The notes: generated from the letters alone by a model not told the origin. Shown: positions 16,744 through 25,344, counted from the stretch's first letter. The stretch: 40,363 bases of DNA from Mesonia profundi (GCF_031085155.1 NZ_JAVHUL010000028.1:1-40363); one strand, 5' to 3'. Made by a program: numbers and translations.

Positions 16744-16884
16744 GTCAAAATTAAACTAACACACTAACTATCAACCGGGTAATGCGTTCATTTGCATGAG
16801 TAGTATCTTGTTCATCAACGATTAAATCTTAGTTTGCATGGGCTAAGACGCATACATCAGGTAGGTATCGGCACTAATTTTTTT

Positions 16885-17757
16885 ATGAACGAAATAACTA
16901 ATGAGCTCAACGAGCAAGGATTTAGCATTAATCCGTCTACATTTTTTCTTGAAAGAAACGATGGGAATAATAATTTCAATACGCTTGATTTTTATGTGAT
17001 TCATATTATTCTACAAAAAGCGAAAATAGCAGTGAATAACGTTACGTATGAATTACCTGCGGGAAGCTTGGTGTTTATCGGCCCGGGTAAAGAGATTTTT
17101 GTACACGATGGCTACGACCAAGAAGAAGCGGTGTACGTAATTGCTTTTTCTCTGTCGTTTTACGATCGCTCGATTACAGACGGTGTATTATTGAACTCCG
17201 AATTATTTTTTAACTGCGAGTCCGACTTGGTAATTTCTCCTGCCTCGCTCCCTACTGCAGAAATAAAAAAGCTGATTATTGACAGGCTAAATCTTTATAA
17301 GTCAAAAAATAACTCAGGATTTTATATAGCCACAGCACACAATTGTGTTGAGGCATTGTTGCTCGATGGATTACTACATATAGAAGAAAGACAATCCAAT
17401 AAAGACAATTACAAAAAATTCACGTCTTTTGATGTAGTAAACCGATTCCGGGCATTGCTGCAGAAAAACTTCAAATCTGAACGAAAAGTTAGCTATTATG
17501 CCGATAAGCTCCATGTTACCCCAAGGAGACTTACAGAAATGACCGAAGAAATTTTAGGCAAATCTGCTAAACAATTGATTATAGAAAAGGTTGTGAACGA
17601 GAGCAGCATTCTTTTACAGCATTCGGCTCACACAGTTTCCGAAATCGCTTATACACTGGGGTTCAATGACGAAGGTAACTTTAGTAACTTTATTAAAACC
17701 CACACGCGAAAAAGCCCTAAAGAAATAAGAGAAAAACAGGCAATAATCAGTGATTAA
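16885..17757 (+). CDS. AraC-family transcriptional regulator of the pilus-like operon
   Basis: From ATG 16885 the protein is 290 aa; an upstream ATG at 16834 adds an improbable leader. The N-terminal half is a cupin-like sensor (FYVIHIILQKAKIAVNNVTY, LPAGSLVFIGPG). The C-terminal hundred residues are two AraC helix-turn-helices: VSYYADKLHVTPRRLTEMTE with an ILGKSAKQLI segment, then HTVSEIAYTLGFNDEGNFSN and FIKTHTRKSPKEIRE. It lies 99 bp before the first pilin-like gene on the same strand. It is therefore the likely regulator of that operon; the ligand is unknown. Confidence 0.88.
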   Translation: MNEITNELNEQGFSINPSTFFLERNDGNNNFNTLDFYVIHIILQKAKIAVNNVTYELPAGSLVFIGPGKEIFVHDGYDQEEAVYVIAFSLSFYDRSITDGVLLNSELFFNCESDLVISPASLPTAEIKKLIIDRLNLYKSKNNSGFYIATAHNCVEALLLDGLLHIEERQSNKDNYKKFTSFDVVNRFRALLQKNFKSERKVSYYADKLHVTPRRLTEMTEEILGKSAKQLIIEKVVNESSILLQHSAHTVSEIAYTLGFNDEGNFSNFIKTHTRKSPKEIREKQAIISD

Positions 17758-17856
17758 TTGTTTTATTATGCTTAATTTTATACAAAATGATTAATGTCAT
17801 AAGTAATAAGATTAAAAAGAGTCATGTTTGTATACTAAATTAAAAACAAGCGTACG

Positions 17857-18390
17857 ATGAAAGCATATAGTAAATATACCTCGTTTTTGGCAACCTTTCT
17901 CCTGTTTAGCTTTTATGGTTTTAAAAGTCACGCACAAAACAGTGTGACATTAAATATAAAACTATTCCCTATCCAAACATTGGTTGTAAATCCTGCACAG
18001 CAAGACATCACTTTACATTACGCAACCAAAGCAGACTACAACACCGGCGTTACTTCATTACAAAGCGACCACCTTACTATTTATAGCACCAGCGGATTTC
18101 AGGTAAAAGTTAACACCAACGAGAGCACAGCAAATGGCATTCCGCTGAGTACTATCTCCATTATTCCTTCTTCTGGTTCCAAACCCCTTGAGCAATCACA
18201 TGTGGAATACCAAGAAAAAAGCTTGTCTAATGAAGAGCAACCTATTATTACGAGTACCACTGGCGGCGTAAACAAAAATTTCAACATCAGCTACAAAGGC
18301 TCAGGAGCTAACATGTATATCGACTATTCCAGTTCATCCACTACCGAAACATATAGTTATGATGTTGTTTATACCATAGTTTCTCAATGA
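17857..18390 (+). CDS. Exported pilin-like subunit 1
   Basis: A 177-aa protein with a signal peptide (cleavage near HAQ-NS, residue about 27) and a beta-rich mature domain lacking Cys. It shares long blocks with the next gene: TLNIKLFPIQTLVVNPAQ just after the signal peptide, the DYNTGV segment, LTIYSTSGFQVKV, and near the end ISYKGSGANMYID and YDVVYTIVSQ. An N-terminal strand of alternating hydrophobics and a C-terminal beta-strand with a near-terminal aromatic recall donor-strand-exchange pilins, but no known pilin domain is certain. I infer a minor or initiating subunit, because the paralogue downstream has its own promoter. Confidence 0.7.
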   Translation: MKAYSKYTSFLATFLLFSFYGFKSHAQNSVTLNIKLFPIQTLVVNPAQQDITLHYATKADYNTGVTSLQSDHLTIYSTSGFQVKVNTNESTANGIPLSTISIIPSSGSKPLEQSHVEYQEKSLSNEEQPIITSTTGGVNKNFNISYKGSGANMYIDYSSSSTTETYSYDVVYTIVSQ

Positions 18391-18424
18391 GGTTAATCTT
18401 TTCTATAATGATTTGTTAATGTGC

Positions 18425-18470
18425 AATTGTAATTAAATCTTAACAGTAATAAAAGGTAAAAATTACAATT
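18425..18470. repeat. 10-bp perfect inverted repeat between the two pilin-like genes
   Basis: aattgtaatt (18425-18434) and aattacaatt (18461-18470), separated by 26 bp. It is AT-only except the centre. It lies upstream of the -7 element at 18512 and could be an operator or an mRNA fold; it has no T-run typical of a terminator. Confidence 0.35.
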
Positions 18471-18511
18471 AAAAAACATCTTTTTACAACATCTGGCATG
18501 CTAAGGTCTCG

Positions 18512-18519
18512 TATCTTTG
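18512..18519 (+). promoter_or_regulatory. -7 element of the major pilin-like gene
   Basis: TATCTTTG is an exact TAnnTTTG match, 47 bp before the ATG at 18567. No good -33 TTTG is seen at the usual distance, so activation by a regulator such as the upstream AraC protein is plausible. Confidence 0.6.
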
Positions 18520-18566
18520 CACCTGTAAAAAACAATCGTTAACTAAATATCATTATCACCAAAACT

Positions 18567-19106
18567 ATGAAAAAAATCATTTTATCATCTATGATGATAG
18601 CCTTCGGAATCGCTGCACAAGCACAAGAATCAGGAAATGTAACTTTGAATGTAAAACTAAATCCAATCCAAACATTAGTGGTTAACCCTGCACAAGAAAC
18701 GGTTGATTTAGAATACCATACTGAGGAAGATTATGCTAACGGAGTTTCCTCAGGAACATTGGCAAAACACCTTACCGTTTTTAGCACAGGCGGATTTGCA
18801 GTATCTGTACAAGCATCAGGATCTGAGCTTGTTTCTACAGCTGCAGGATCAAACGGAAATATTGCTGCCAATTCAATCCAAATTGTTCCTTTCTATACTG
18901 GGTCAGCAACAGACGGAGAGGTAACAACAGTTGCATTATCTCAAAACAACCAAACAATTCTTACCTCAACATTTGGAGCAGTAGATAAAAAAATTGACAT
19001 CGAATATAAAGGTTCAGGTGCAAATGCTTACATCAATAACTATGTAGCGAGCCAGTCACCAACCGTTTACACAACAGAATTAACCTACACAATTGTAGCG
19101 CAATAA
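18567..19106 (+). CDS. Exported pilin-like subunit 2, probable major subunit
   Basis: A 179-aa protein with a signal peptide (MKKIILSSMMIAFGIAAQAQ) and a beta-rich mature chain of about 159 aa. It parallels subunit 1 block by block: VTLNVKLNPIQTLVVNPAQ, EEDYANGVSSG, LTVFSTGGFAVSV, IEYKGSGANAYINN and the terminal strand TTELTYTIVAQ. It has its own -7 element and a strong terminator directly after it, so it can be made in excess over the chaperone and outer-membrane protein. That is expected of a major fibre subunit. No lipobox is present, so it is unlike the lipoprotein subunits of the known type V pili of Bacteroidota. Confidence 0.72.
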   Translation: MKKIILSSMMIAFGIAAQAQESGNVTLNVKLNPIQTLVVNPAQETVDLEYHTEEDYANGVSSGTLAKHLTVFSTGGFAVSVQASGSELVSTAAGSNGNIAANSIQIVPFYTGSATDGEVTTVALSQNNQTILTSTFGAVDKKIDIEYKGSGANAYINNYVASQSPTVYTTELTYTIVAQ

Positions 19107-19137
19107 TAAGCAACGGCTTTATCATTAAAACCTATCA

Positions 19138-19167
19138 AAAGTGTTGCAGTTTTGCAACACTTTTTTT
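19138..19167 (+). terminator. Intrinsic terminator between major subunit and chaperone
   Basis: agtgttgca (19140-19148), GTTT loop, tgcaacact (19153-19161), then a run of T. A perfect 9-bp stem inside an otherwise co-directional gene set, so it probably works as a partial terminator that sets subunit excess. Confidence 0.8.
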
Positions 19168-19190
19168 AATCAAATCAATACCTAACTGTC

Positions 19191-19991
19191 ATGCAAAAAC
19201 TCTTAACCCTCCTGATTACTTTGTTTGTTTGTGCAACAACCTACGCCCAAACAGGTGTTTCAGTTTCTCCTCCAAGGTTGTATTTTGAAACCGACCCAGG
19301 GCAAAGTAGTACCCAAAAAATATTGGTTAGCAATGTGAGTATTAACAATACTTTGGAGCTTGCCGTCAGTCTTGGCGATTGGAAATACAGCAACAAAGGT
19401 GAAAACTTGATGTTTCCTGCAGACAGCCTGGACACTTCATGTGCCAGCTGGGTGAGTATCCCACAGCAACACAACTACTTTTCTTTGCAGCCTGGCGAAA
19501 AAAAAGAAATAGAGGTTACCCTAACCACCCCAAATACATTGACAGGCGAAACACCTGTGCACACAGCCATGTTGTATGTTACACAGATGAATCCAATAGA
19601 CGATGTGGACAGCCAGGGAGCGAATATCAGGGTATCGGTACGATCCGGAATTAAATTGTTTCACAAAACATTAGCCACACAACGAAGAAGTATAGAAATA
19701 CAAAATCTTTTGTTCAATAAAAAGACCAAAAGAGTTGAGTTTCACTTTGAGAATACCGGAAACATCTGGGCAGATGGCATCATTTACCCTGAATTACTCA
19801 ATACCGAAACAGGACAAAAAACAACCATCAAGCCTATTGTTTTTTACAGTATGCCTGATGATTACAGAGAAACCGATATCATATTGCCTGCCGACTTAGA
19901 AAAAGGGAATTATGTTGCAACAATTATCATTGATTATGGCGACGAAAATACCATAGAAATGGCCGAACTTACCTTTACTTATGATGAATAA
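19191..19991 (+). CDS. PapD-like periplasmic chaperone
   Basis: A 266-aa protein with a signal peptide cleaved near residue 20 and two Ig-like domains. The N-terminal domain begins VSVSPPRLYFETDPGQ, with R29 on the first strand. The link to domain 2 reads VRSGIKLFHKT, closely like the IKLFYRP strand of PapD/FimC, where Arg8 and Lys112 hold the subunit C-terminus; R29 and K155 are the counterparts. Domain 2 (about 165-266) is another beta-sandwich (VEFHFENTGNIWADG). Such chaperones cap pilus subunits in the periplasm. It follows the major subunit and overlaps the adhesin-like gene by 11 bp. Confidence 0.78.
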   Translation: MQKLLTLLITLFVCATTYAQTGVSVSPPRLYFETDPGQSSTQKILVSNVSINNTLELAVSLGDWKYSNKGENLMFPADSLDTSCASWVSIPQQHNYFSLQPGEKKEIEVTLTTPNTLTGETPVHTAMLYVTQMNPIDDVDSQGANIRVSVRSGIKLFHKTLATQRRSIEIQNLLFNKKTKRVEFHFENTGNIWADGIIYPELLNTETGQKTTIKPIVFYSMPDDYRETDIILPADLEKGNYVATIIIDYGDENTIEMAELTFTYDE

Positions 19992-21021
19992 GAAAATATA
20001 TAGTTTGTTTTTTGGCATAATTTGCTCCTTGCAATTGTATGCACAAAATCTTACTTTTGAATACCAAAGTAGTCAAAATTATTTGCAAATAAACTCCTAT
20101 TCTGGCAATACTGCTGAGCATGCTTATGTGGTAAAATTTACCGCCAATACCAGTTCACTCAACGTTCCTTTTTGGAAAATATCTGTGCGATTAGCTCAGC
20201 CTATCACTAACGGAAACCTCACCTTCCCTGCCAACAAAATAAGCTTACAACCCACTGGCACCGAAGGACAAACAGTTCCTGGCTCCATACCCACGATAGG
20301 TCAGATAGGCATGCCGTCAAACGTAACTTTGCAAGAAGGAAGCGAGGTTTTTTTGGTGCCACAATCTAACGCGCCACTCTATGTGAACACAACGCAAAGC
20401 GGTTATTACTTTAATTTTCATCTCAAATTTCGAATGGTGGTAGAAGGTGGTGCTTATTTAGCACAATTTCCGGCTTGGACAGACTTTTATGCCAATTTAA
20501 TTTTTACTGCCTACGACCAACACAACGCCATCATTGGAACAATAGAGCCGGGTCCATGGAATTTTCAGATTGGTAACATTACTGGAACTATACCCACACC
20601 AACTCCTCAGTTTTCCATCGCAATAGACGGCAGTGCATCCAACGCCTTATTAGAGTTTAAGACAAAGTCGGACTATATCAATGGTGTGAGCGTATCCTAT
20701 CCAAATGCTTTGGTCGTGAATGCTAATACAGACTATCAAGTAAGGGTAAAATCAATATATGGTTCATTTACATCCTACAATGATGCACTCCCTCTGGACA
20801 TAATACAATTGCATTTAACCCCCTCAAATGACAATACTGCAACAGTTTACCCGATATGGCTTAGTACCAATCATCAAAAAATAGCAAGCGGTAACTCCAC
20901 ACAAGGCGCGCCTACTTTTTTTGATATTAATTATGCCAGTAAATCAAATGATGCCGACCTTATAACGTCTCAATCCGGACAATACTCGACCACTTTAGTT
21001 TATGAGATTACTCCACTATAA
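19981..21021 (+). CDS. Two-domain tip-adhesin-like protein
   Basis: The 346-aa protein starts ATGATG inside the chaperone 3' end (coupled). It has a signal peptide ending LYAQ (about residue 22). Residues 23-210 form a novel beta-rich domain (YQSSQNYLQINSYSGN, WKISVRLAQPI). Residues about 215-346 align with the pilin-like subunits: LEFKTKSDYINGVSVS, LVVNANTDYQVRV, and a terminal strand STTLVYEITPL. One N-terminal unknown domain plus one C-terminal pilin domain is the layout of FimH-type tip adhesins. The ligand is unknown. Confidence 0.68.
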   Translation: MMNKKIYSLFFGIICSLQLYAQNLTFEYQSSQNYLQINSYSGNTAEHAYVVKFTANTSSLNVPFWKISVRLAQPITNGNLTFPANKISLQPTGTEGQTVPGSIPTIGQIGMPSNVTLQEGSEVFLVPQSNAPLYVNTTQSGYYFNFHLKFRMVVEGGAYLAQFPAWTDFYANLIFTAYDQHNAIIGTIEPGPWNFQIGNITGTIPTPTPQFSIAIDGSASNALLEFKTKSDYINGVSVSYPNALVVNANTDYQVRVKSIYGSFTSYNDALPLDIIQLHLTPSNDNTATVYPIWLSTNHQKIASGNSTQGAPTFFDINYASKSNDADLITSQSGQYSTTLVYEITPL

Positions 21022-21039
21022 AAATAGCTAAGATAAATC

Positions 21040-23850
21040 ATGCGTAGCTCATTGACCCTAAAAATAGTGTTTGTTTTTTGGCTCACAAGTATATGCTTTT
21101 CTTCCTACGCCCAACAAATAGCCATGGAAGTTAAGAGAGATACTTTGTCGAGCAGACACAATCTAATGGACCTTGTAGCTACACTGGAAAATAATGACAA
21201 TCAAGCATTTGAAGGACATCTAAACATCAAAACTCCGGATGGTTTCCAAAGTGTTTCCGGCACACACATCGATGTGCAATTAGCGCCTGGGCAGCGAAGG
21301 TTTGTCCCTGTAAAAATAATGTATCGTGCCAAGGCTGAAGCCGGAACCTCACTGGTGGAGATAGATTTGCTTGACAAAAATAACAACGTATTACAAACAG
21401 ACACTATCGGGCAAACCATCAAAGTGAACAATAGCATGCGCCTTTCTGCTCGATCTCCGATGGTTTTTATAAACAATGCTAACGACTCTTTAACTATTGA
21501 AGTTGCGGTGAGTAATCTTGGAAACCAAAATCAAGATGTGTCGGTAGTGTTTAGCATTCCCGGACTTACTGGCGAACGGAATTTTTTTGAAAAAAAAGGG
21601 ATAGTTCCAATCCAAAAAGACAGTTTGTTTTCTTTCACGTTTATGCCATCCCAGGCCCTGTTAAACAGGCATCAGTTTACCATTAATGTAGCTGCAATGA
21701 GAGGCACAGATAAAGAGCTATTTGGAAACTTAAACATTACTGCCCAAAACATTTCTTCGTCCAGGAGATTTCAGGATCTGGAGGCTACGCGACAATCCCA
21801 ATACCATCGCAGAAATAGTGTAACAGGCAGTTACCGAACTTTAGGAAATAATAATTCGGCTTATCAATTTTTTGGTTCCGGAGGTGTCAATTTGCCAGCA
21901 GGTTATTTGTTTGCCAATGGGAATATATACAAATCTAACCATGCAGATGAAGCTATCGTAAGCAATACCTATCTGGAGTATCACTTGGACAAACACCAGC
22001 TGAAAATTGGAAACATTCATCAGTCATCGGAAATCTCACTTTTCGGACGAGGAGCTGAGTTAAGCATAGCCGATGAAGATAACAGTTTGCAAGTGGGCTT
22101 TGTTGACCAAAATTTTAACCTAATTGCTCAAGACGCTTTCATGAAAAGAGGTCATGCTTTCTTTGCCAAAGGGATTTTGGGGGCATCCAACCCAAAAAAT
22201 TTTGTCATGGGTAATTACATTTTTAAAGAAGATGTGATGGAACAGGCAAAACACCATGTGGTGGGCATTGAACGAGCAAAAATTTTCAATAAAGAATGGA
22301 GCATGACTGCAAAAATGCACGCTGGATTAAGTCATTATCACACCAAAAACAAAAATGAGCCTTCTGTCGCTTTAGAAACCAGGTATATGGGCGAAATAGG
22401 CGATTGGAAATTGTCGGGAAATTATTATTATAGTACCAATTATTTTCCAGGAAACCGCAGAGGAATGCTCCAAATACAGCAAAGTGCTTTTACAAAAATC
22501 TCAGCAAAACACACTGCATACGCCAATTTTAATTTGTTTGATTTTTCTCCAAAATCCCACACTTATGTGTCACAAATGAAATCTAAAAATCTTCGTTTTG
22601 AGGCAGGTGTAAATTTCCTGAACACCAATAATACTACGCTGAGGCTTGGCTATTTACATCAGGCTGAATCCGGAAATAGTTTCGGTGATTTTTCTGGGAC
22701 GAGCAGGTTGATTTCATTAGACATGAGTGCCCATCGATTGAACCAAAATATCAATTGGCTGAGTCCAAACAACAAACATTCTGTTTTATTAACCTTAGAA
22801 GAGGGTTTTTCCAAAATTAGCGGACAGAAAAAGCTTCTTCCTCAGTTGAAGCTCACGAGTAACTATAGCTTTAAATGGCTCAATTCGAGTTTTACTTATC
22901 AATACGGGAGCTTTTACCTATCTGAATATTCTATGTCACAAAGGAGAACCAACGAAGAAGAAGAATTTCAACGATTAGCCTTCACATTATCTATTAATAA
23001 TCAGTTCTTTAAAAACAAACTTTCTCTTAATTCTGGCATAGGATTTACCAAAGATTTTACTGTAGGACAAACACCCTCGGCTTTTATTAACGCACAATAT
23101 TTTCCGCATCCGCAATACCGCATCTATGTTAACTCTTCGTGGTATCGCTATGATATGCAAAACAACAATTACTTCCCCGCTGCTTTTTCCAACAACACAT
23201 TTGTGGTCGAAGTCGGATTAACCGTTAATTTTAAAGGGCAAGCACTCTCATCAGGTAAAAAAGGTAAGCTAACAGCGTTTGTATATCTGGACAAAAATGC
23301 TAACAATATTTTTGACGAAGGGGATGAAGTAGCCTCAGATTATTTAATCACTATCAACAAAACTACTTTCAAAACCGATTCAAATGGGATGATTTCCTAC
23401 CAATCTTTACCTTACGAAAGTTACCAGATTAAGCCTACTGCACAAAAAGGCTGGTTTACATCTGGTTTTACCTACGAAGTAAATAAATATCAAAACGAAA
23501 TTGAGATTCCATTGCACCAAAGCGGGACATTGTACGGAAAAATTCATTATGACTATGACCCCGTTACCGTACTGGATTTTGAGCCCAAGTACAGAGGTTT
23601 AATTTTCAATATTCACAGAAACGGGAGATTTATTCAACGGGTATCAACCAATGATGCTGGAGAGTTTGTTCTATTTTTACCACAAGGCGACTATCAGGTT
23701 TCGTTAGTGGAGAGTTCGTTACCCACCAACACTTACTGTAGCGAACTTGTGAAAGACATTTCTGTTAAATCAGGGCAAATTGCCAAAATTTCGCCTTTTG
23801 TTATCGAAGTAAAAGAAAGGAAAATCAATATCAAAAAATTTGGCTCTTAG
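21040..23850 (+). CDS. Outer-membrane beta-barrel assembly platform, usher-like
   Basis: The 936-aa protein has a signal peptide (ends SSYAQ), then two Ig-like domains (about 26-120, with FEGHLNIKTPDGFQSV; and about 127-235, with VFINNANDSLTIEVAVSNLG). About 260-735 is a long series of alternating aromatic/polar strands such as YLEYHLDKHQLKIGN and YRIYVNSSWYRYD, typical of a large outer-membrane barrel. Two C-terminal beta-sandwich domains follow: LTAFVYLDKNANNIFDEGDE (SdrD-like) and GTLYGKIHYDYDP through GEFVLFLPQGDYQV. Size and order (periplasmic N-domain, barrel, two C-terminal domains) mirror FimD-type ushers (about 850-880 aa). I see no classical usher signature, so the homology is unproven. 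It begins 18 bp after the adhesin gene. Confidence 0.65.
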   Translation: MRSSLTLKIVFVFWLTSICFSSYAQQIAMEVKRDTLSSRHNLMDLVATLENNDNQAFEGHLNIKTPDGFQSVSGTHIDVQLAPGQRRFVPVKIMYRAKAEAGTSLVEIDLLDKNNNVLQTDTIGQTIKVNNSMRLSARSPMVFINNANDSLTIEVAVSNLGNQNQDVSVVFSIPGLTGERNFFEKKGIVPIQKDSLFSFTFMPSQALLNRHQFTINVAAMRGTDKELFGNLNITAQNISSSRRFQDLEATRQSQYHRRNSVTGSYRTLGNNNSAYQFFGSGGVNLPAGYLFANGNIYKSNHADEAIVSNTYLEYHLDKHQLKIGNIHQSSEISLFGRGAELSIADEDNSLQVGFVDQNFNLIAQDAFMKRGHAFFAKGILGASNPKNFVMGNYIFKEDVMEQAKHHVVGIERAKIFNKEWSMTAKMHAGLSHYHTKNKNEPSVALETRYMGEIGDWKLSGNYYYSTNYFPGNRRGMLQIQQSAFTKISAKHTAYANFNLFDFSPKSHTYVSQMKSKNLRFEAGVNFLNTNNTTLRLGYLHQAESGNSFGDFSGTSRLISLDMSAHRLNQNINWLSPNNKHSVLLTLEEGFSKISGQKKLLPQLKLTSNYSFKWLNSSFTYQYGSFYLSEYSMSQRRTNEEEEFQRLAFTLSINNQFFKNKLSLNSGIGFTKDFTVGQTPSAFINAQYFPHPQYRIYVNSSWYRYDMQNNNYFPAAFSNNTFVVEVGLTVNFKGQALSSGKKGKLTAFVYLDKNANNIFDEGDEVASDYLITINKTTFKTDSNGMISYQSLPYESYQIKPTAQKGWFTSGFTYEVNKYQNEIEIPLHQSGTLYGKIHYDYDPVTVLDFEPKYRGLIFNIHRNGRFIQRVSTNDAGEFVLFLPQGDYQVSLVESSLPTNTYCSELVKDISVKSGQIAKISPFVIEVKERKINIKKFGS

Positions 23851-24057
23851 TTGAATTATAATTTTGGCTTAACCAAAATACAAAAGAAAAGTATAATAGA
23901 AAATTGGAAAACATTTCTTGAATTTGATGGAGATGAAATAAAGATTTTCAATCCTGAAAACAAAAAATTTCTCAGTATAGAATTAACAGAAGAATTTATG
24001 ATTAACAAAGAGGAAAAAGGACGAATTATATTTTATGAATTAACACCTTCTGAATAA
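23851..24057 (+). CDS. Short ORF, probable fragment of unknown protein
   Basis: A 68-aa frame opens directly after the usher-like stop with TTG as its only start. It has a protein-like composition (KKSIIENWKTFLEFDGDEIK, then FLSIELTEEFMINKEEKG) and reads as the C-terminal end of a small acidic protein. There is no ATG at a useful position and no ribosome-binding signal, so it may be a truncated gene left at the end of the pilus module. No family is recognised. Confidence 0.35.
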   Translation: MNYNFGLTKIQKKSIIENWKTFLEFDGDEIKIFNPENKKFLSIELTEEFMINKEEKGRIIFYELTPSE

Positions 24058-24059
24058 TA

Positions 24060-24158
24060 ATAATACGTACTGCAGCTAATAACTAAGCTTTCGTCTTGCC
24101 CGGAGGGCACGAGATGAAAGCCCGTTGAACGGAACCGGAGTAGCTTATTACGTATTAT
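24060..24158. other. Multi-branched palindromic element (structured RNA or recombination site)
   Basis: ataatacgta (24060-24069) pairs perfectly with tacgtattat (24149-24158). Inside are a long hairpin (gctttc at 24087-24092 with gaaagc at 24116-24121, tipped by gccc/gggc around GGA) and a second one, ccgttgaacgg (24122-24132). The closing stem around two hairpins gives a three-way shape. An intrinsic terminator follows 33 bp later. It could be the 3' untranslated end of the pilus operon, a small RNA or a cassette border. Confidence 0.45.
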
Positions 24159-24190
24159 GGAGTTTTCGAAGTGCAGCTTTAAGATATACT

Positions 24191-24220
24191 AGCAGTAATT
24201 TTACGATTACTGCTTTTTTT
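24191..24220 (+). terminator. Intrinsic terminator at the end of the pilus region
   Basis: agcagtaat (24191-24199) and attactgct (24206-24214) with a 6-nt loop, then T-run to 24220. Confidence 0.8.
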
Positions 24221-24404
24221 GTAGCAATAGTAGCTTCTAAACTGGAAAATGTAAGTTGGTGTTCTGTCTAAACCATTAATTATAGGCATAAAACGCTGCG
24301 TTATTAATACCTTATGAATTTATGAAATATTAACTATATTTGAAAGGAGTTTGTATACTTTTTTCACAGACTGACGTTATGTGCAACTTAAGACATACTG
24401 ACAA
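24221..24404. other. Spacer with left boundary motif of the AraC-ABM module
   Basis: There is no gene here. gttatgtgca at 24376-24385 has its exact reverse complement at 26182-26191, just outside the other end of the two-gene minus-strand module. Confidence 0.4.
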
Positions 24405-25268
24405 TCATAATTTTTCTAGTTTAGCAAAACCTACTGTCTTTCTATAATTATCGGGAGAAACACCTACTTTCTTCTTGAAAAACCTACTAAAATAAAATTC
24501 ATCGTCATACCCAAGATTAGCTGCGATTTGTTTCAAAGGTTTTGAGGTTAAATATAGTTCGCGTTTAGCCTCTATAATAATTCTATTAGAAATTAACGAA
24601 CTAGGTGTTTGCTGTAAATATTTTTTCACAATTCCAGCCAATGTTTTAGTGCTAACACATAAAACATCTGCATAATCTTTCGGAGAGTGTAACTCAGAAT
24701 AATTCTTCTCAATAGAATCTACTAAATTTTGCAATATTTCAGATTGATCATCAGAAAATTTTGGCACTATATCTTTATTAGATTGTTTTTTTTGTCTCAC
24801 AGCTTCTATTAAAAACACCTTTAAAAAAGCCACAAGAACCTCATGCTGAGCAATAGAATCTCTATCCATTTCTTTTGAAATTTGGTCTATAAGGTTAAAA
24901 AACAACGCTTTTTCAGAAATTTTAAAATGTGGTAATCCATGAAAGTTGTTAAAAAGAACGCCTTCTGTTTCAATTTCATTTTGATGACGATATGTACAAA
25001 AAAAGTCAGGGTGAAAATTTAATAACCAGCCTTGACAAGGTTCTTCAGAAGAAATCATAAATGGTTGATAAGGCGACAAGCAAATCATTTGATAACCTTG
25101 CAGTTCATAATTAGAAAGATCTACACTTAACTTATAGTTGCTTGCGTTAAGTAAAATAATAGAATAATAATTTTTTCTTTGTAAATGATCAAATTGATTA
25201 AGATTTTCAAACCTTTCTAGTCTAAATGCTAGTTCACCATTTTGCTTATCAACAATAATTTGAGCCAT
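24405..25268 (-). CDS. AraC-family transcriptional regulator
   Basis: The 287-aa protein has a cupin-like N-terminal half (YQMICLSPYQPFMISSEEP, GWLLNFHPDFFC) and two C-terminal helix-turn-helices (SPKDYADVLCVSTKTLAGIV, then KPLKQIAANLGYDDEFYFSR and FFKKKVGVSPDNYRK). This is the usual AraC architecture. It lies downstream of the ABM-domain gene on the same strand but behind that gene's strong terminator, so it has its own or readthrough transcription. It probably controls the ABM gene. Ligand unknown. Confidence 0.9.
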   Translation of the reverse strand: MAQIIVDKQNGELAFRLERFENLNQFDHLQRKNYYSIILLNASNYKLSVDLSNYELQGYQMICLSPYQPFMISSEEPCQGWLLNFHPDFFCTYRHQNEIETEGVLFNNFHGLPHFKISEKALFFNLIDQISKEMDRDSIAQHEVLVAFLKVFLIEAVRQKKQSNKDIVPKFSDDQSEILQNLVDSIEKNYSELHSPKDYADVLCVSTKTLAGIVKKYLQQTPSSLISNRIIIEAKRELYLTSKPLKQIAANLGYDDEFYFSRFFKKKVGVSPDNYRKTVGFAKLEKL

Positions 25269-25300
25269 AAGAGTCTATTTCTTTTTTAATGTTACGTATT

Positions 25301-25333
25301 AAAAAGACAGGAGTGTTTGTTACACTCCTGTCT
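25301..25333 (-). terminator. Intrinsic terminator of the ABM-domain gene
   Basis: agacaggagtg (25305-25315) and cactcctgtct (25323-25333) form a perfect 11-bp stem with a 7-nt loop. On the minus strand a run of T follows (A-run 25301-25305 on plus). It is 11 bp past the ABM stop. Confidence 0.88.
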
Positions 25334-25344
25334 AAAGATAACAA

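Noticed and set aside
21201..21476. 91-aa minus-strand frame in the usher-like gene
   Set aside because: It is an antisense shadow of a continuous coding sequence.
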